From RDXT01 sp033765305 (lineage in GTDB: Bacteria > Bacteroidota > Bacteroidia > J057), in the NCBI GenBank assembly GCA_033765305.1, contig JANRID010000013.1:1-42422 (forward strand): a DNA stretch of 42,422 nt, read 5' to 3'. Below the pieces are notes generated by a model. The model was not told the DNA's origin and made no database searches. It worked only from the letters and a program-made list of their open reading frames with translations. The stretch's first letter is position 1, and the number at the start of each line of letters is the position of its first letter. Position numbers and translations under genes: made by a program. Shown one piece after another: positions 17,401 through 24,437 of this stretch.

Positions 17401-18518
17401 TTTTCAAGCTCCTTTTCCAGCACTTCCCGGGCAAATCCTGTGCTGACATCCAGCGACTTGCGGAGCTCTTCCATCCGGGGCTCCAGCAGGCCGCCGGTTT
17501 CCGGGCCGCTGTCGGGCAGGCCAAGGCGGGCTGCCGCCTGGCTCAGGGCAGCATTCAGGGCGTCCTGGAGCGGCAGTTTTCCGCAGGATGCATAGGCGCA
17601 GCAGAACCGGAACGCGATCCGGGGCATGAGGCCCGCCTGGAGCAGGGAGGTTTTGCCGGTGCCGACGGCACCGCTGAACAGGATGACAGGCTGAAGCCCC
17701 AGCAGCTGGTTGTAGAGGGCGCGGATCTGATGCCCCCGTCCGAAAAAAACGGCAGCATCCTCGTCCTGGAACGGTGCGAGCCCCGGAAACGGGACATCCG
17801 GCAGGCGCCGGAAGTAGGCGGGCGGCAGTTCGAGGCCGAAGAGCGGCTGCCGGGCCGCATCGCGCAGGTTCCATGCGCCGGCAGAGGCTCCGCTTTCGCC
17901 CAGCAGCAGCTCCCAGGGGAATACGCCGGACTGATCGGCAGGCTCCTCCTCGAAGAGGCTGCGGAGCTGTTCCGTGCCCCGCTCGGTCTTCATCTGGTCC
18001 ATGGATTCCTGCCAGGCCCGCTCGATGGAATTGCCCTCGGCGAGCCCTTTGTAAAACCTGACCGACAGCCCGGTGGCGATGGCGTCATCGATGGGCCGGG
18101 AGGTGCCGATGACAGCCGGCAGGCCGGCCCGGACGAGGTCTTCGGACTGCTTGCGCGAGGAGCATCCGTTGAGAAAGACCAGCTGCAGACCCTTCTGGCG
18201 GGCAAGAAACGAGACCAGGCCCGTGCTGTGCGCCGCCTGCACCGTGCCGCTGGCCGTTTCGAGCAGCAGCTGGTAGCTTTCCGCATGGCCGGCATAGTGA
18301 AAGACCGCGATGCGGTCCTGATATGCATGCTGCTGGAAAATATCGAACAGCCGGGCAATGGTGGCATCCGGCTCGATGAGCACCTCGCAGAGGCCGGCCT
18401 GCACGGCATCCTGGAGCGCATCGCGGATGCCGTTGCGCTCTGCGGTAAGCCATTGGAGATAGCCAGCGCCGGCGCCTTCCTTGTAGTTGGCAAATGCGAG
18501 GAGGATGACGGGTTTCAC
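14469..18518 (-). CDS. CHAT protease - STAND NTPase - transmembrane - WD40 protein
   Basis: A 1349-residue multidomain protein. I use the GTG at 18518 because relatives begin with KPVILLAFAN; an ATG at 18566 would add 16 unlikely residues. Residues 1 to about 200 are a CHAT (caspase-like) protease with its catalytic histidine in FHYAGH (H74/H78) and cysteine in FLNGCSS (C119). About 240-700 is a STAND NTPase: PFPGLAPFQDEDAAVFFGR leads into Walker A GAVGTGKTS (283-291), Walker B is PLVLILDG, and LILSCRD is the sensor strand. A basic stretch (LRLQRERRRSLRVRQ) and one hydrophobic helix (about 723-741) follow. The last 540 residues are about 13 WD40 repeats (FSPDG..LLTAS.D...RLW), enough for two propellers. 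STAND proteins with CHAT domains are proposed conflict or cell-death switches. The trigger and the protein cut are unknown. Confidence 0.92.
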   Translation of the reverse strand: MKPVILLAFANYKEGAGAGYLQWLTAERNGIRDALQDAVQAGLCEVLIEPDATIARLFDIFQQHAYQDRIAVFHYAGHAESYQLLLETASGTVQAAHSTGLVSFLARQKGLQLVFLNGCSSRKQSEDLVRAGLPAVIGTSRPIDDAIATGLSVRFYKGLAEGNSIERAWQESMDQMKTERGTEQLRSLFEEEPADQSGVFPWELLLGESGASAGAWNLRDAARQPLFGLELPPAYFRRLPDVPFPGLAPFQDEDAAVFFGRGHQIRALYNQLLGLQPVILFSGAVGTGKTSLLQAGLMPRIAFRFCCAYASCGKLPLQDALNAALSQAAARLGLPDSGPETGGLLEPRMEELRKSLDVSTGFAREVLEKELEKLSRLESRAPGLPARWRMIEQAAQKPLVLILDGVQADGADWPGLMNVLHSLFDEAAQPPVRGRLILSCRDTHHDAVEAALRTASVPYAELFLPPLDREGMIEACTGAAALPAAAGLYQLDVDEGLPVALADDLLEGGTALAAPLLQVILQQLWHAAGPDHQHRRRLTLHLYQERKISGDMMDRLFRRQLADLAQTHPAHVQSGLLLDLLYRHTTALGTGAALDQTLQQELYGSRSAATGELTARCLDLYLLSASPGGTGLGHDLLAPVIIRQYSQSVCPGQQAARILNSKMGDAAEAGSENWLDEADLDVVEAGLPGMREPDAQELRLLQVSRARKLRLQRERRRSLRVRQTLAAVVLLFAVLAGWQWQVSQRNYRHALANQLAFTARELLPSDNTVALRIAYEAYAMLGSRSSATVTQALSEIFHTQETRPVYTARYAHAENVNTAVFSPDGQQVLTASEDGFAKLWDLQGQEIQAFPHGIEVREAAFSPNGQQILTLTADHVRLWDLGGGLAGQDSVPEGAVLAQYSTDGARIIPAPQGMEQLSCVLPLDSAELLEVRFSACAPDGSRFAVSANPEGGETSRITVRDRNGQLLCAFSCPGREVRAAFSPDGRQLLTASSDKTARRWDLGALQFFRLPAHRSAVNTAVFSPDGRWLLTASHDSLARLWEWPGILRDSLRHGAEVLSAAFAPGGVSIVTVAGDSSARLWTPGRQALRLPHRDQVRSAVFSPDGSLLLTAAADSLARIWTAAGVLADSVRYGGEVLGASFSPDGKRMLSAVSDSSVQIHSLEGQLISRFAHPDQVYAARFSPDGSQVLSTCRDRNTRLWAASGALIRQFPHRMNVRLAWFSPDGRLILTGGSLVKLWDRQGRALDSLRHGQPVTSLTFSPDGKQILTASADSRARLWSLEGTLLAEYAAHSQKVNTAAFSPDGRYLLSAADDGFAVRWHTPQAIYEALGSAPLYRLTRQEQEQYEVPR

Positions 18519-18705
18519 GGGCAGGGGGTTTGGGGCAAGATAGCAGGATTCCGGGGAATGCCGCACATGTTCGGGAGCGCATTGCGCTCATCTCCCGGAT
18601 CTGCCGGTTCATTGCCTCCGGACCGCATTTCATTGCGCCTGGGGAGGAATAGCCGCAGACCGGATGCAGGTTTGTACCGTTGCACCAGATTCAAACCGAC
18701 GATCT

Positions 18706-18936
18706 ATGCCTGCCGCTGCTTCTTCCGCCCCGCTGAGCGCCGATGCCGTCATTGCGCGCCTCGAAGCCCTGTATGCCCTTCATGACCGCCGTGCGCACGG
18801 CGAAGCCTGGCGCCTGCTGATGGATATTCTGCGCAACGGCCTGGATTACAGCCAGGGCAGTCCGCTGCTCCGGATCTGGCAGGCCTGGCGCCAGCTGGCC
18901 CGCAGCTCCAGCTGCTGCGGACGCTGCGGGCATTGA
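18706..18936 (+). CDS. Small hypothetical protein (76 aa) with Cys-rich tail
   Basis: A 76-residue frame, mostly helical in character (ADAVIARLEALYALHDRRAH, then EAWRLLMDIL), ending in SSSCCGRCGH, which could bind a metal. No signal peptide or membrane helix is seen. An in-frame ATG at 18664 would give 14 more residues. It lies between the divergent CHAT-STAND gene and the LytS-type kinase, 52 bp before the latter. I do not recognise the family, and the case for it rests on open length, composition and location. Confidence 0.5.
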   Translation: MPAAASSAPLSADAVIARLEALYALHDRRAHGEAWRLLMDILRNGLDYSQGSPLLRIWQAWRQLARSSSCCGRCGH

Positions 18937-18988
18937 ATCCTGCGGGCCGATGCCGGATTTCCACAGAATTCTCTAACTTATCCGCCAC

Positions 18989-20083
18989 ATGAACACGATC
19001 GCGCCCTGGATCCGGACCTATTTCACGGTCGGCCCTTCCGAAGCCTGCCAGGCGTTGGGGGTATCCGACCGGCGCCTGCGCAGCATCGGGATCGTGGTGC
19101 TGGGCTGTGTGCTGCCCTTCATGATGGGGTCCGAGTTTTACACGCTGGAGCGCCTGCCGGTCTCGATCCTGACGGGCATCATCAACACCTTCTCGTACTG
19201 GGAGCTCAACCGGCGCATTGTCATCGTCCTGCGGCTCCGCTATCCCAGCTATCAGGATGCCGGGCGGCGGCTGACCGTGCAGTTTGTGGCCGTCACGCTC
19301 CTCTCGCTGCTGCTTTCCGTCGTGCTGGAGAGCTCGATCCGGGGCATCATGACCCTGCTGGGCATGACCTCGCTGCATCAGCATGCCGGACGCGCCACAA
19401 TCCTGGGGCTCGGCACCACCTACGTGGTGCTGCTGATCTACGAGTGCATCTATTTTTTCAACCGGTGGAAGGCCAGCGTGCTGGAAGCCGAGCGCCTGAA
19501 GCTGGAGAATGTGCAGGCGCAGCTCGTCAGCCTCAAGCATCAGGTCAATCCGCATTTTCTCTTCAACAGCCTCAATACCCTCGCCTCGCTGATTCCCAAA
19601 GATCCGAAACTGTCCGTCGAATTTGTCCAGCAGCTGGCCCGCGTGTACCGCTATGTGCTGGAGGTGAATGCCTCGGACTTTACCCGGCTGGAAACAGAGA
19701 TGGATTTTGCCCGCTCCTACCTCTTTCTGCTGCGCACCCGGCACGGCAGCCGCCTGCAGGTGGATATGGATATTCCGTATGACTTTCTCGATGCGCGGGT
19801 GATCCCGCTCTCGCTGCAGCTGCTCATCGAAAATGCGGTGAAGCACAACGTGGTATCGGAGCGCAAGCCGCTCCGGATCCGGATCACGGCGGAGGGCGGG
19901 CGGCTCCGGGTAGTCAACAACCTCCAGCGCCGCCTGAATGCGGAGCCCTCCACCGGGCTGGGCCTCCAAAATATCCGGAACCGCTACCTGCTCCTCAGCG
20001 GCCAGGCGCCGGAGATCCGCGAAACAGAAACAGAGTTTATCGTCGACCTGCCCCTGCTGCTGCCGGCAGCCCAACCCGCCTGA
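18989..20083 (+). CDS. LytS/YehU-type sensor histidine kinase
   Basis: A 364-residue kinase. The first 160 residues contain about four hydrophobic helices (for example IGIVVLGCVLPFMM, FVAVTLLSLLLSVVL and ILGLGTTYVVLLIYECIYFF) without a large periplasmic loop, so the stimulus is probably membrane-borne. A coiled-coil linker (VLEAERLKLENVQAQLVSL) leads to the His_kinase domain LKHQVNPHFLFNSLN, with H189 as the phosphorylated residue, and then a HATPase domain with the N-box LLIENAVKHN and the G-box STGLGLQNIRNRY. It ends 3 bp before the response-regulator gene, so the two surely form a two-component system. Confidence 0.95.
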   Translation: MNTIAPWIRTYFTVGPSEACQALGVSDRRLRSIGIVVLGCVLPFMMGSEFYTLERLPVSILTGIINTFSYWELNRRIVIVLRLRYPSYQDAGRRLTVQFVAVTLLSLLLSVVLESSIRGIMTLLGMTSLHQHAGRATILGLGTTYVVLLIYECIYFFNRWKASVLEAERLKLENVQAQLVSLKHQVNPHFLFNSLNTLASLIPKDPKLSVEFVQQLARVYRYVLEVNASDFTRLETEMDFARSYLFLLRTRHGSRLQVDMDIPYDFLDARVIPLSLQLLIENAVKHNVVSERKPLRIRITAEGGRLRVVNNLQRRLNAEPSTGLGLQNIRNRYLLLSGQAPEIRETETEFIVDLPLLLPAAQPA

Positions 20084-20086
20084 CCG

Positions 20087-20836
20087 ATGCACGTGCTGAT
20101 CATCGAAGACGAAACCCCGGCTGCCGAACGGCTCCAGACCCTGCTGGCCGAGGCCGATCCGGCCCTCCGCACCCTGGCGGTGCTGGACAGTGTGGAGAGC
20201 AGCATCGAGTGGCTCGACAGCCATCCGCGGCCCGATCTGCTGTTTTGCGACATCCAGCTGGCCGATGGCCTGAGCTTCGAGATTTTCGCCCAGCGGGAGG
20301 TGCAGGCGCCCGTGGTCTTCACGACGGCCTACGACGAATACGCCCTGCGGGCGTTTCAGGTCAACAGCATCGACTATCTGCTCAAGCCGGTGGAGCCCGA
20401 TCAGCTCCGCCGCGCACTGGACAAGTACCGCCGTCTGCAGCCGCAGGCATTGCCCGGCCTGCAGCAGCTTATGGAGCAGCTCCGCCGTCCGCCTGCCTAC
20501 CGCGAGCGCTTCCTCATCCGCCTCGGCGAGCAGTTCCGCTACCTCCTCACCGAGGAGATCGCCTACTTCATGGCGGAATCGGGGGTGGTCTATGCGGTAA
20601 CCCGCGAGCAGAAGCGCCTGCCGGTGGACCACAAGGTGGAAGAGCTGGAGCAGCTGCTGGACCCGCGCCGCTTTTTCCGCATCAACCGCAAGTTTATCGT
20701 CAGCCTCGGCGCCATCCGCCGCATTCACAGCTGGTTCAACAGCCGCCTGAAGCTGGATCTGGAGCCGGCAGCCGAAGGCGAGGCGGTGGTGAGCCGCGAA
20801 CGGGTGAATGAATTCAAGCAGTGGCTCAACACCTGA
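20087..20836 (+). CDS. LytTR-family response regulator
   Basis: A 249-residue regulator. The receiver domain (1 to about 120) has the acidic pair E7/D8, phospho-acceptor D55 in LLFCDIQL, and K100 in IDYLLKP. The LytTR DNA-binding domain covers about 145-245 (FLIRLGEQFRYLLTEEIAYF through RFFRINRKFIVSLGAIRRI). LytTR proteins bind short direct repeats, and they commonly act on transport or envelope genes near them. The neighbours here give no obvious target. It shares an operon with the kinase and ends exactly where the convergent transglutaminase gene ends. Confidence 0.95.
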   Translation: MHVLIIEDETPAAERLQTLLAEADPALRTLAVLDSVESSIEWLDSHPRPDLLFCDIQLADGLSFEIFAQREVQAPVVFTTAYDEYALRAFQVNSIDYLLKPVEPDQLRRALDKYRRLQPQALPGLQQLMEQLRRPPAYRERFLIRLGEQFRYLLTEEIAYFMAESGVVYAVTREQKRLPVDHKVEELEQLLDPRRFFRINRKFIVSLGAIRRIHSWFNSRLKLDLEPAAEGEAVVSRERVNEFKQWLNT

Positions 20837-21673
20837 TCACTGCTCGCGGAGGATCTGCACCTCGTAGGTGGTGCGCTGGCCGCCTTCGCTCAGCAGCACG
20901 CCCTTGATGGGCGGGCAGTCGTGGTAGTCGCAGCCGTGGGAGACCTTGATAAAGTGGGTATCGACGAGGAGGTTGTTGGTCGGATCGAGGCCGATCCAGC
21001 CTAGTCCGGGCACGAAGGCCTCCACCCAGGCGTGCATGGCCGAGGCGCCCTGGTGGCCGGGGCCGGGATTGAGGTAGCCGGATACGTAGCGTGCCGGAAT
21101 TCCCTGGCGGCGGATCAGGCCGAGCATGAGGTGGGTGTAATCCTGGCAGACGCCGCTGCGGAGGCGCCAGGTTTCTTCAGCCGTGGTGTGCACGTGGGTA
21201 ACGCCCGGCTCGAAGCGCAGGCTTTCGTATACAAACCGGTTGATTTCCAGCAGATATTCCGACAGCAGCTGCATTCCGCCGTAGGGGGCCGGGCCGATGT
21301 CCGCATCGAGGCGGGTGGCATCGGTCTGGCTGAGAAACAGGGCATGGTCCACCTGGAAGACGTGGGCGCGGATGGCAGCCAGGATGTCGGCGGGCTGCCA
21401 TTCATTGCCTTCGGGATAGGCTTCGTACTTGCGGACCCAGAATGAAAAACGGAAGCTGCACTCGGCAAACGGGGTCCGGGGCCGTATGCGGAGGGTATCG
21501 AAGCCGAAGAGCCCGGTATAGGTATGCATGGAGCCGGCTGGCTCCACATTCAGTTCCCGGCGCAGCACCCGCTGGTGCTCGCTGGTGGCAGGGGCTACGA
21601 GAAAGTCGAAGAGCGCTTCGGCAACCGGCCGGTCGTAGTGATTGCGGGCAACGTATTGGATGAAATATTGCAT
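20837..21673 (-). CDS. Transglutaminase-like protein of the ATP-grasp/alpha-E cluster
   Basis: A 278-residue transglutaminase-superfamily protein with the usual bacterial N-terminal beta domain (about 1-80) followed by the papain-like core. The catalytic triad is visible: C176 in RSGVCQDYTHL, H214 in SAMHAWVEAF, and D230 in WIGLDPTNN. It has no signal peptide, so it acts in the cytoplasm. Proteins like this, placed after alpha-E and ATP-grasp genes, are proposed to hydrolyse or transfer gamma-glutamyl or peptide amide bonds made by the ATP-grasp enzyme; the substrate is not established. It is the last gene of the cluster, 1 bp after the alpha-E stop codon. Confidence 0.92.
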   Translation of the reverse strand: MQYFIQYVARNHYDRPVAEALFDFLVAPATSEHQRVLRRELNVEPAGSMHTYTGLFGFDTLRIRPRTPFAECSFRFSFWVRKYEAYPEGNEWQPADILAAIRAHVFQVDHALFLSQTDATRLDADIGPAPYGGMQLLSEYLLEINRFVYESLRFEPGVTHVHTTAEETWRLRSGVCQDYTHLMLGLIRRQGIPARYVSGYLNPGPGHQGASAMHAWVEAFVPGLGWIGLDPTNNLLVDTHFIKVSHGCDYHDCPPIKGVLLSEGGQRTTYEVQILREQ

Positions 21674-21674
21674 T

Positions 21675-22613
21675 TCAATATTTCAGGTAATTCGCATGCA
21701 TCAGCTCGCCGGTTCGGTAGAGGCGGCCCAGGATTTCCTGCAGAAACGCCATGGGATCCGGCAGGATTTCCCCGATGGTGAGGTATTGCAGGCTGGCGCT
21801 CAGCTTGCCGGCGACAAACTCCACGGATTGCGGATCTGACGGGGCAGCCGGGCTGATGCGTTGCAGATAGGTCAGCAATTTACGCAGGCTGTAGCTAATA
21901 GACCGGGGGAAAACGGGATTGAGGATCAAAAATTCGAGCGCCATGCGGCGGTCCACCTCGGTTTTGTAGAAGCGCCGGCTCATATCGAAGCCTTCCGTAG
22001 CCGCAAGCAGGGTGCTGATCTGGTACTGCTCCAGGGTCGGGGCGTCGGCTACCTCGTCGGCGAGACTGCTGATATCCAGCAGCTTGGTCTGAATGATGCG
22101 GGCTGTCTGCAGGGCCCGTTCGAGGTAGATGCCGCACTGGATGAAGGCCCACACCTGGTCGTGCAGCAGGGTATTCTCGGCAGTTCCCTTGATGACGATG
22201 CAATGCACCAGCACCTGCTGCGTGAAGTCGTAGAGGCCTCGGGTCTTGAACACCTCTACGGGGTAGTTTTGGACGAAATGGTAATATTTGTTGATCGCCT
22301 CCCAAAGCTCGCTGGAGAGCAGATCGCGGGCACCGCGGGCATTGGTGCGGGCAAGGGAGACGGCGCTGTAAATCGAGACCGGCGCATTCCGGTCGAGACC
22401 GACGCGGAAGAGCAGCTCCTCCTCGCCCAGGGCACGCTCGTCTGCGCTGAGCCCGGCCATCGTGCCGATGGAGTTGAGCACGAAGCCCTGCTTGTGGTAC
22501 AGCGGCGCATCGAGGGCCGAAAAATACTGGATCTTGGTGAACCGGGCCAGGTGCTCGCTGCGTTCGATGTACCGGCCTATCCAAAACAAGCTGTCTGCTA
22601 CCCGTGCCAGCAT
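21675..22613 (-). CDS. Alpha-E domain protein
   Basis: A 312-residue all-helical protein that begins MLARVADSLFWIGRYIERSE, the characteristic start of the alpha-E family (COG2307). Conserved charged residues in that first helix and in QVWAFIQCGIYLERALQTAR are thought to form an active or binding site. The biochemical role is unknown; in comparative genomics it travels almost always with a circularly permuted ATP-grasp enzyme and a transglutaminase, as here. It starts 46 bp after the ATP-grasp stop codon and runs into the transglutaminase gene. Confidence 0.93.
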   Translation of the reverse strand: MLARVADSLFWIGRYIERSEHLARFTKIQYFSALDAPLYHKQGFVLNSIGTMAGLSADERALGEEELLFRVGLDRNAPVSIYSAVSLARTNARGARDLLSSELWEAINKYYHFVQNYPVEVFKTRGLYDFTQQVLVHCIVIKGTAENTLLHDQVWAFIQCGIYLERALQTARIIQTKLLDISSLADEVADAPTLEQYQISTLLAATEGFDMSRRFYKTEVDRRMALEFLILNPVFPRSISYSLRKLLTYLQRISPAAPSDPQSVEFVAGKLSASLQYLTIGEILPDPMAFLQEILGRLYRTGELMHANYLKY

Positions 22614-22659
22614 AGAAGAATGGGGGATAATCGGTGTTCAGGAAAAAAACCGGCAAACC

Positions 22660-24141
22660 TCAGGCGCCTCCGCCCAGTACCCAGGTATCTTTGGAGCCGC
22701 CGCCCTGCGAAGAGTTGACAATCAGGCTGCCCCGGCGCAGCGCTACGCGCGAGAGGCCGCCTTTGAGCACATAGTGCCGGTCCTTCCCCATGAGGGAAAA
22801 CACCCGCAGGTCGATGTGGCGCGGCTCGAACGCGGCCGTTTCCTCGATGTAGGTCGCATGGGTGGAGAGGTACATCACCGGCTGGGCGATGTATTTGCGC
22901 GGATGCTGCTGGATCACCGTCCGCAGCTCCGCCAGCTGCTCCTTCGTCGCCTGCGGGCCGATGACGATCCCGTAGCCGCCCGATTCATCCACCGGCTTGA
23001 CCACCAGCTCGTCCATATGCTCGAACACATAGGCGCGCTCGTCGGGAACCTCGCAGCGGTAGGTCGGCACATTGAGCAGGATGGGCTGCTCATCGAGGTA
23101 ATAGCGGATGATCTCCGGCAGGTAGGCATACACAGCCTTGTCGTCGGCCACGCCGGTGCCGGGCGCGTTGACCAGGGTGACGTTGCCGGCGCGGTAGGCG
23201 CTCATCAGGCCCGGAACGCCCAGCAGCGAGTCGGGCCGGAAGGCCATCGGGTCCAGAAACTCGTCGTCCACCCGGCGGTAGATCACGTCCACCCGGCGGC
23301 GGCCCTGGATCGTTTTCATATACACAAAACCTTGATCCACAAGCAGATCCCGCCCTTCCACCAGCTCGATGCCCATGCGCTGGGCCAGGAAGGAATGCTC
23401 GAAGTAGGCCGAATTGTACATGCCCGGCGTCAGCACGACCGCCGTCGGGCGGTCCGCCGTCTCCGGCGCTACCGACTGGATGACCGAAAGCAGCTCGGTA
23501 GGATAAGGCTTGACCAGCGCTACATTGCACTCCTGAAACAGATCGGAAAGCCCGGCCTTCATGGCCTCGCGGTTGGCCAGCACATAGCTCACCCCCGACG
23601 GGCAGCGGATATTGTCCTCCAGAATATAATACTGACCGTCCTTGTGCCGGATGAGGTCGGTGCCGGAAATATGGTTGTAGATGCCCCCCGCCGGCGTATG
23701 GTCGATCATGTGCTTGTTGTAATTGCGGGAGGAAAAGATCAGCTCCGCCGGCACGATCTGGTCCTTGAGGATTTTTTTGTCGTGGTAGAGGTCGTGCAGG
23801 AAGAGATTGATGGCCGTATTGCGCTGGATCATGCCCTGCTCGATGCGGTTCCACTCGGCCTGGGGAATGATACGCGGAAAGAGGTCGAAGGGGAAAATCC
23901 GCTCCGAGCCCGCAGACTCGTCGGAATAGACAGCGAAGGTAATGCCCTGGTTGAAGAAAGAGAGCTTGGTGCGCTCGTTGAGTGCCTGAAAGTCCTGAAA
24001 CGAATAGCGGCTGAAGACCTCGTACAGCCGCTGGTAATGCGGACGCACAGTGCCCTGCGCGTCGATCACTTCATCGTAGCCCTGGGCATGCGCCTGATAC
24101 GCGGTCAGCAGGGCGGCCAGGGGATGTTGCTGCTGTTGCAT
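22660..24141 (-). CDS. Circularly permuted ATP-grasp protein
   Basis: A 493-residue protein of the circularly permuted type 2 ATP-grasp family (COG2308). Landmarks are YYILEDNIRCPSGVSYVLAN, the YRRVDDEFLDP segment, NAPGTGVADDKAVYAYLPEI, and LVVKPVDESGGYGIVIGP, which supplies nucleotide-binding residues. ATP-grasp ligases form amide or similar bonds through an acyl-phosphate; this branch is predicted to act as an amidoligase on a peptide or small molecule, with no substrate proven. I took the start at 24141 (MQQQQHPLAALLTAYQAHAQ); the frame continues upstream to a TTG at 24201, but that stretch lies over an AT-rich palindrome. First gene of the three-gene cluster. Confidence 0.92.
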   Translation of the reverse strand: MQQQQHPLAALLTAYQAHAQGYDEVIDAQGTVRPHYQRLYEVFSRYSFQDFQALNERTKLSFFNQGITFAVYSDESAGSERIFPFDLFPRIIPQAEWNRIEQGMIQRNTAINLFLHDLYHDKKILKDQIVPAELIFSSRNYNKHMIDHTPAGGIYNHISGTDLIRHKDGQYYILEDNIRCPSGVSYVLANREAMKAGLSDLFQECNVALVKPYPTELLSVIQSVAPETADRPTAVVLTPGMYNSAYFEHSFLAQRMGIELVEGRDLLVDQGFVYMKTIQGRRRVDVIYRRVDDEFLDPMAFRPDSLLGVPGLMSAYRAGNVTLVNAPGTGVADDKAVYAYLPEIIRYYLDEQPILLNVPTYRCEVPDERAYVFEHMDELVVKPVDESGGYGIVIGPQATKEQLAELRTVIQQHPRKYIAQPVMYLSTHATYIEETAAFEPRHIDLRVFSLMGKDRHYVLKGGLSRVALRRGSLIVNSSQGGGSKDTWVLGGGA

Positions 24142-24182
24142 ACGGGGCGGAATGGTTTGCAATAATCCCCGAAACATGCATG

Positions 24183-24205
24183 AAAATTGAATAATATTCA
24201 AATTT
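24183..24205. promoter_or_regulatory. AT-rich palindrome upstream of the ATP-grasp gene
   Basis: TTGAATA (24187-24193), one central A, and TATTCAA (24195-24201) form a perfect 15-bp inverted repeat, extended by AAA and TTT after one mismatch on each side. It sits about 45 bp upstream of the ATG of the cluster in an AT-rich island within high-GC DNA. It looks like an operator for a dimeric regulator or part of the promoter. The 285-bp gap to the next gene otherwise holds only the terminator at 24414-24437. Confidence 0.45.
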
Positions 24206-24413
24206 TGCTGTGCATTTCTTTGAATTTCGCCAATTGAGCCCCGGAACCGGTTCCCGTATGCTTTTCAGGCCTGCCCAGCTTGCCGGCAAACAATCTTTCC
24301 CCAGCCGCTGCTGCCGCCAATTGCCCAGATCCCCAGATATGCCCAGCCTGATCGGCTGAAGCAAAGACACAGCCGCCGGACAATTCCGCATTGCCCGGCG
24401 GCTGCATCCGCTG

Positions 24414-24437
24414 AAAAGCCGCAAGCTTATTTGCGGC
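24414..24437 (-). terminator. Intrinsic terminator of the heme lipoprotein gene
   Basis: On the minus strand, GCCGCAA, a 6-nt loop and TTGCGGC form a 7-bp stem followed at once by TTTT. The stem begins inside the last codons and the TAA stop codon is in the loop, so the terminator overlaps the coding region. Confidence 0.6.

Noticed and set aside
14469..18518. A plain WD40 scaffold protein
   Set aside because: The N-terminal third has clear CHAT and STAND motifs, so the WD40 part is only one module.
16767..18785. A 672-codon plus-strand frame opposite the CHAT-STAND gene
   Set aside because: Shadow frame; no start context and no domains.
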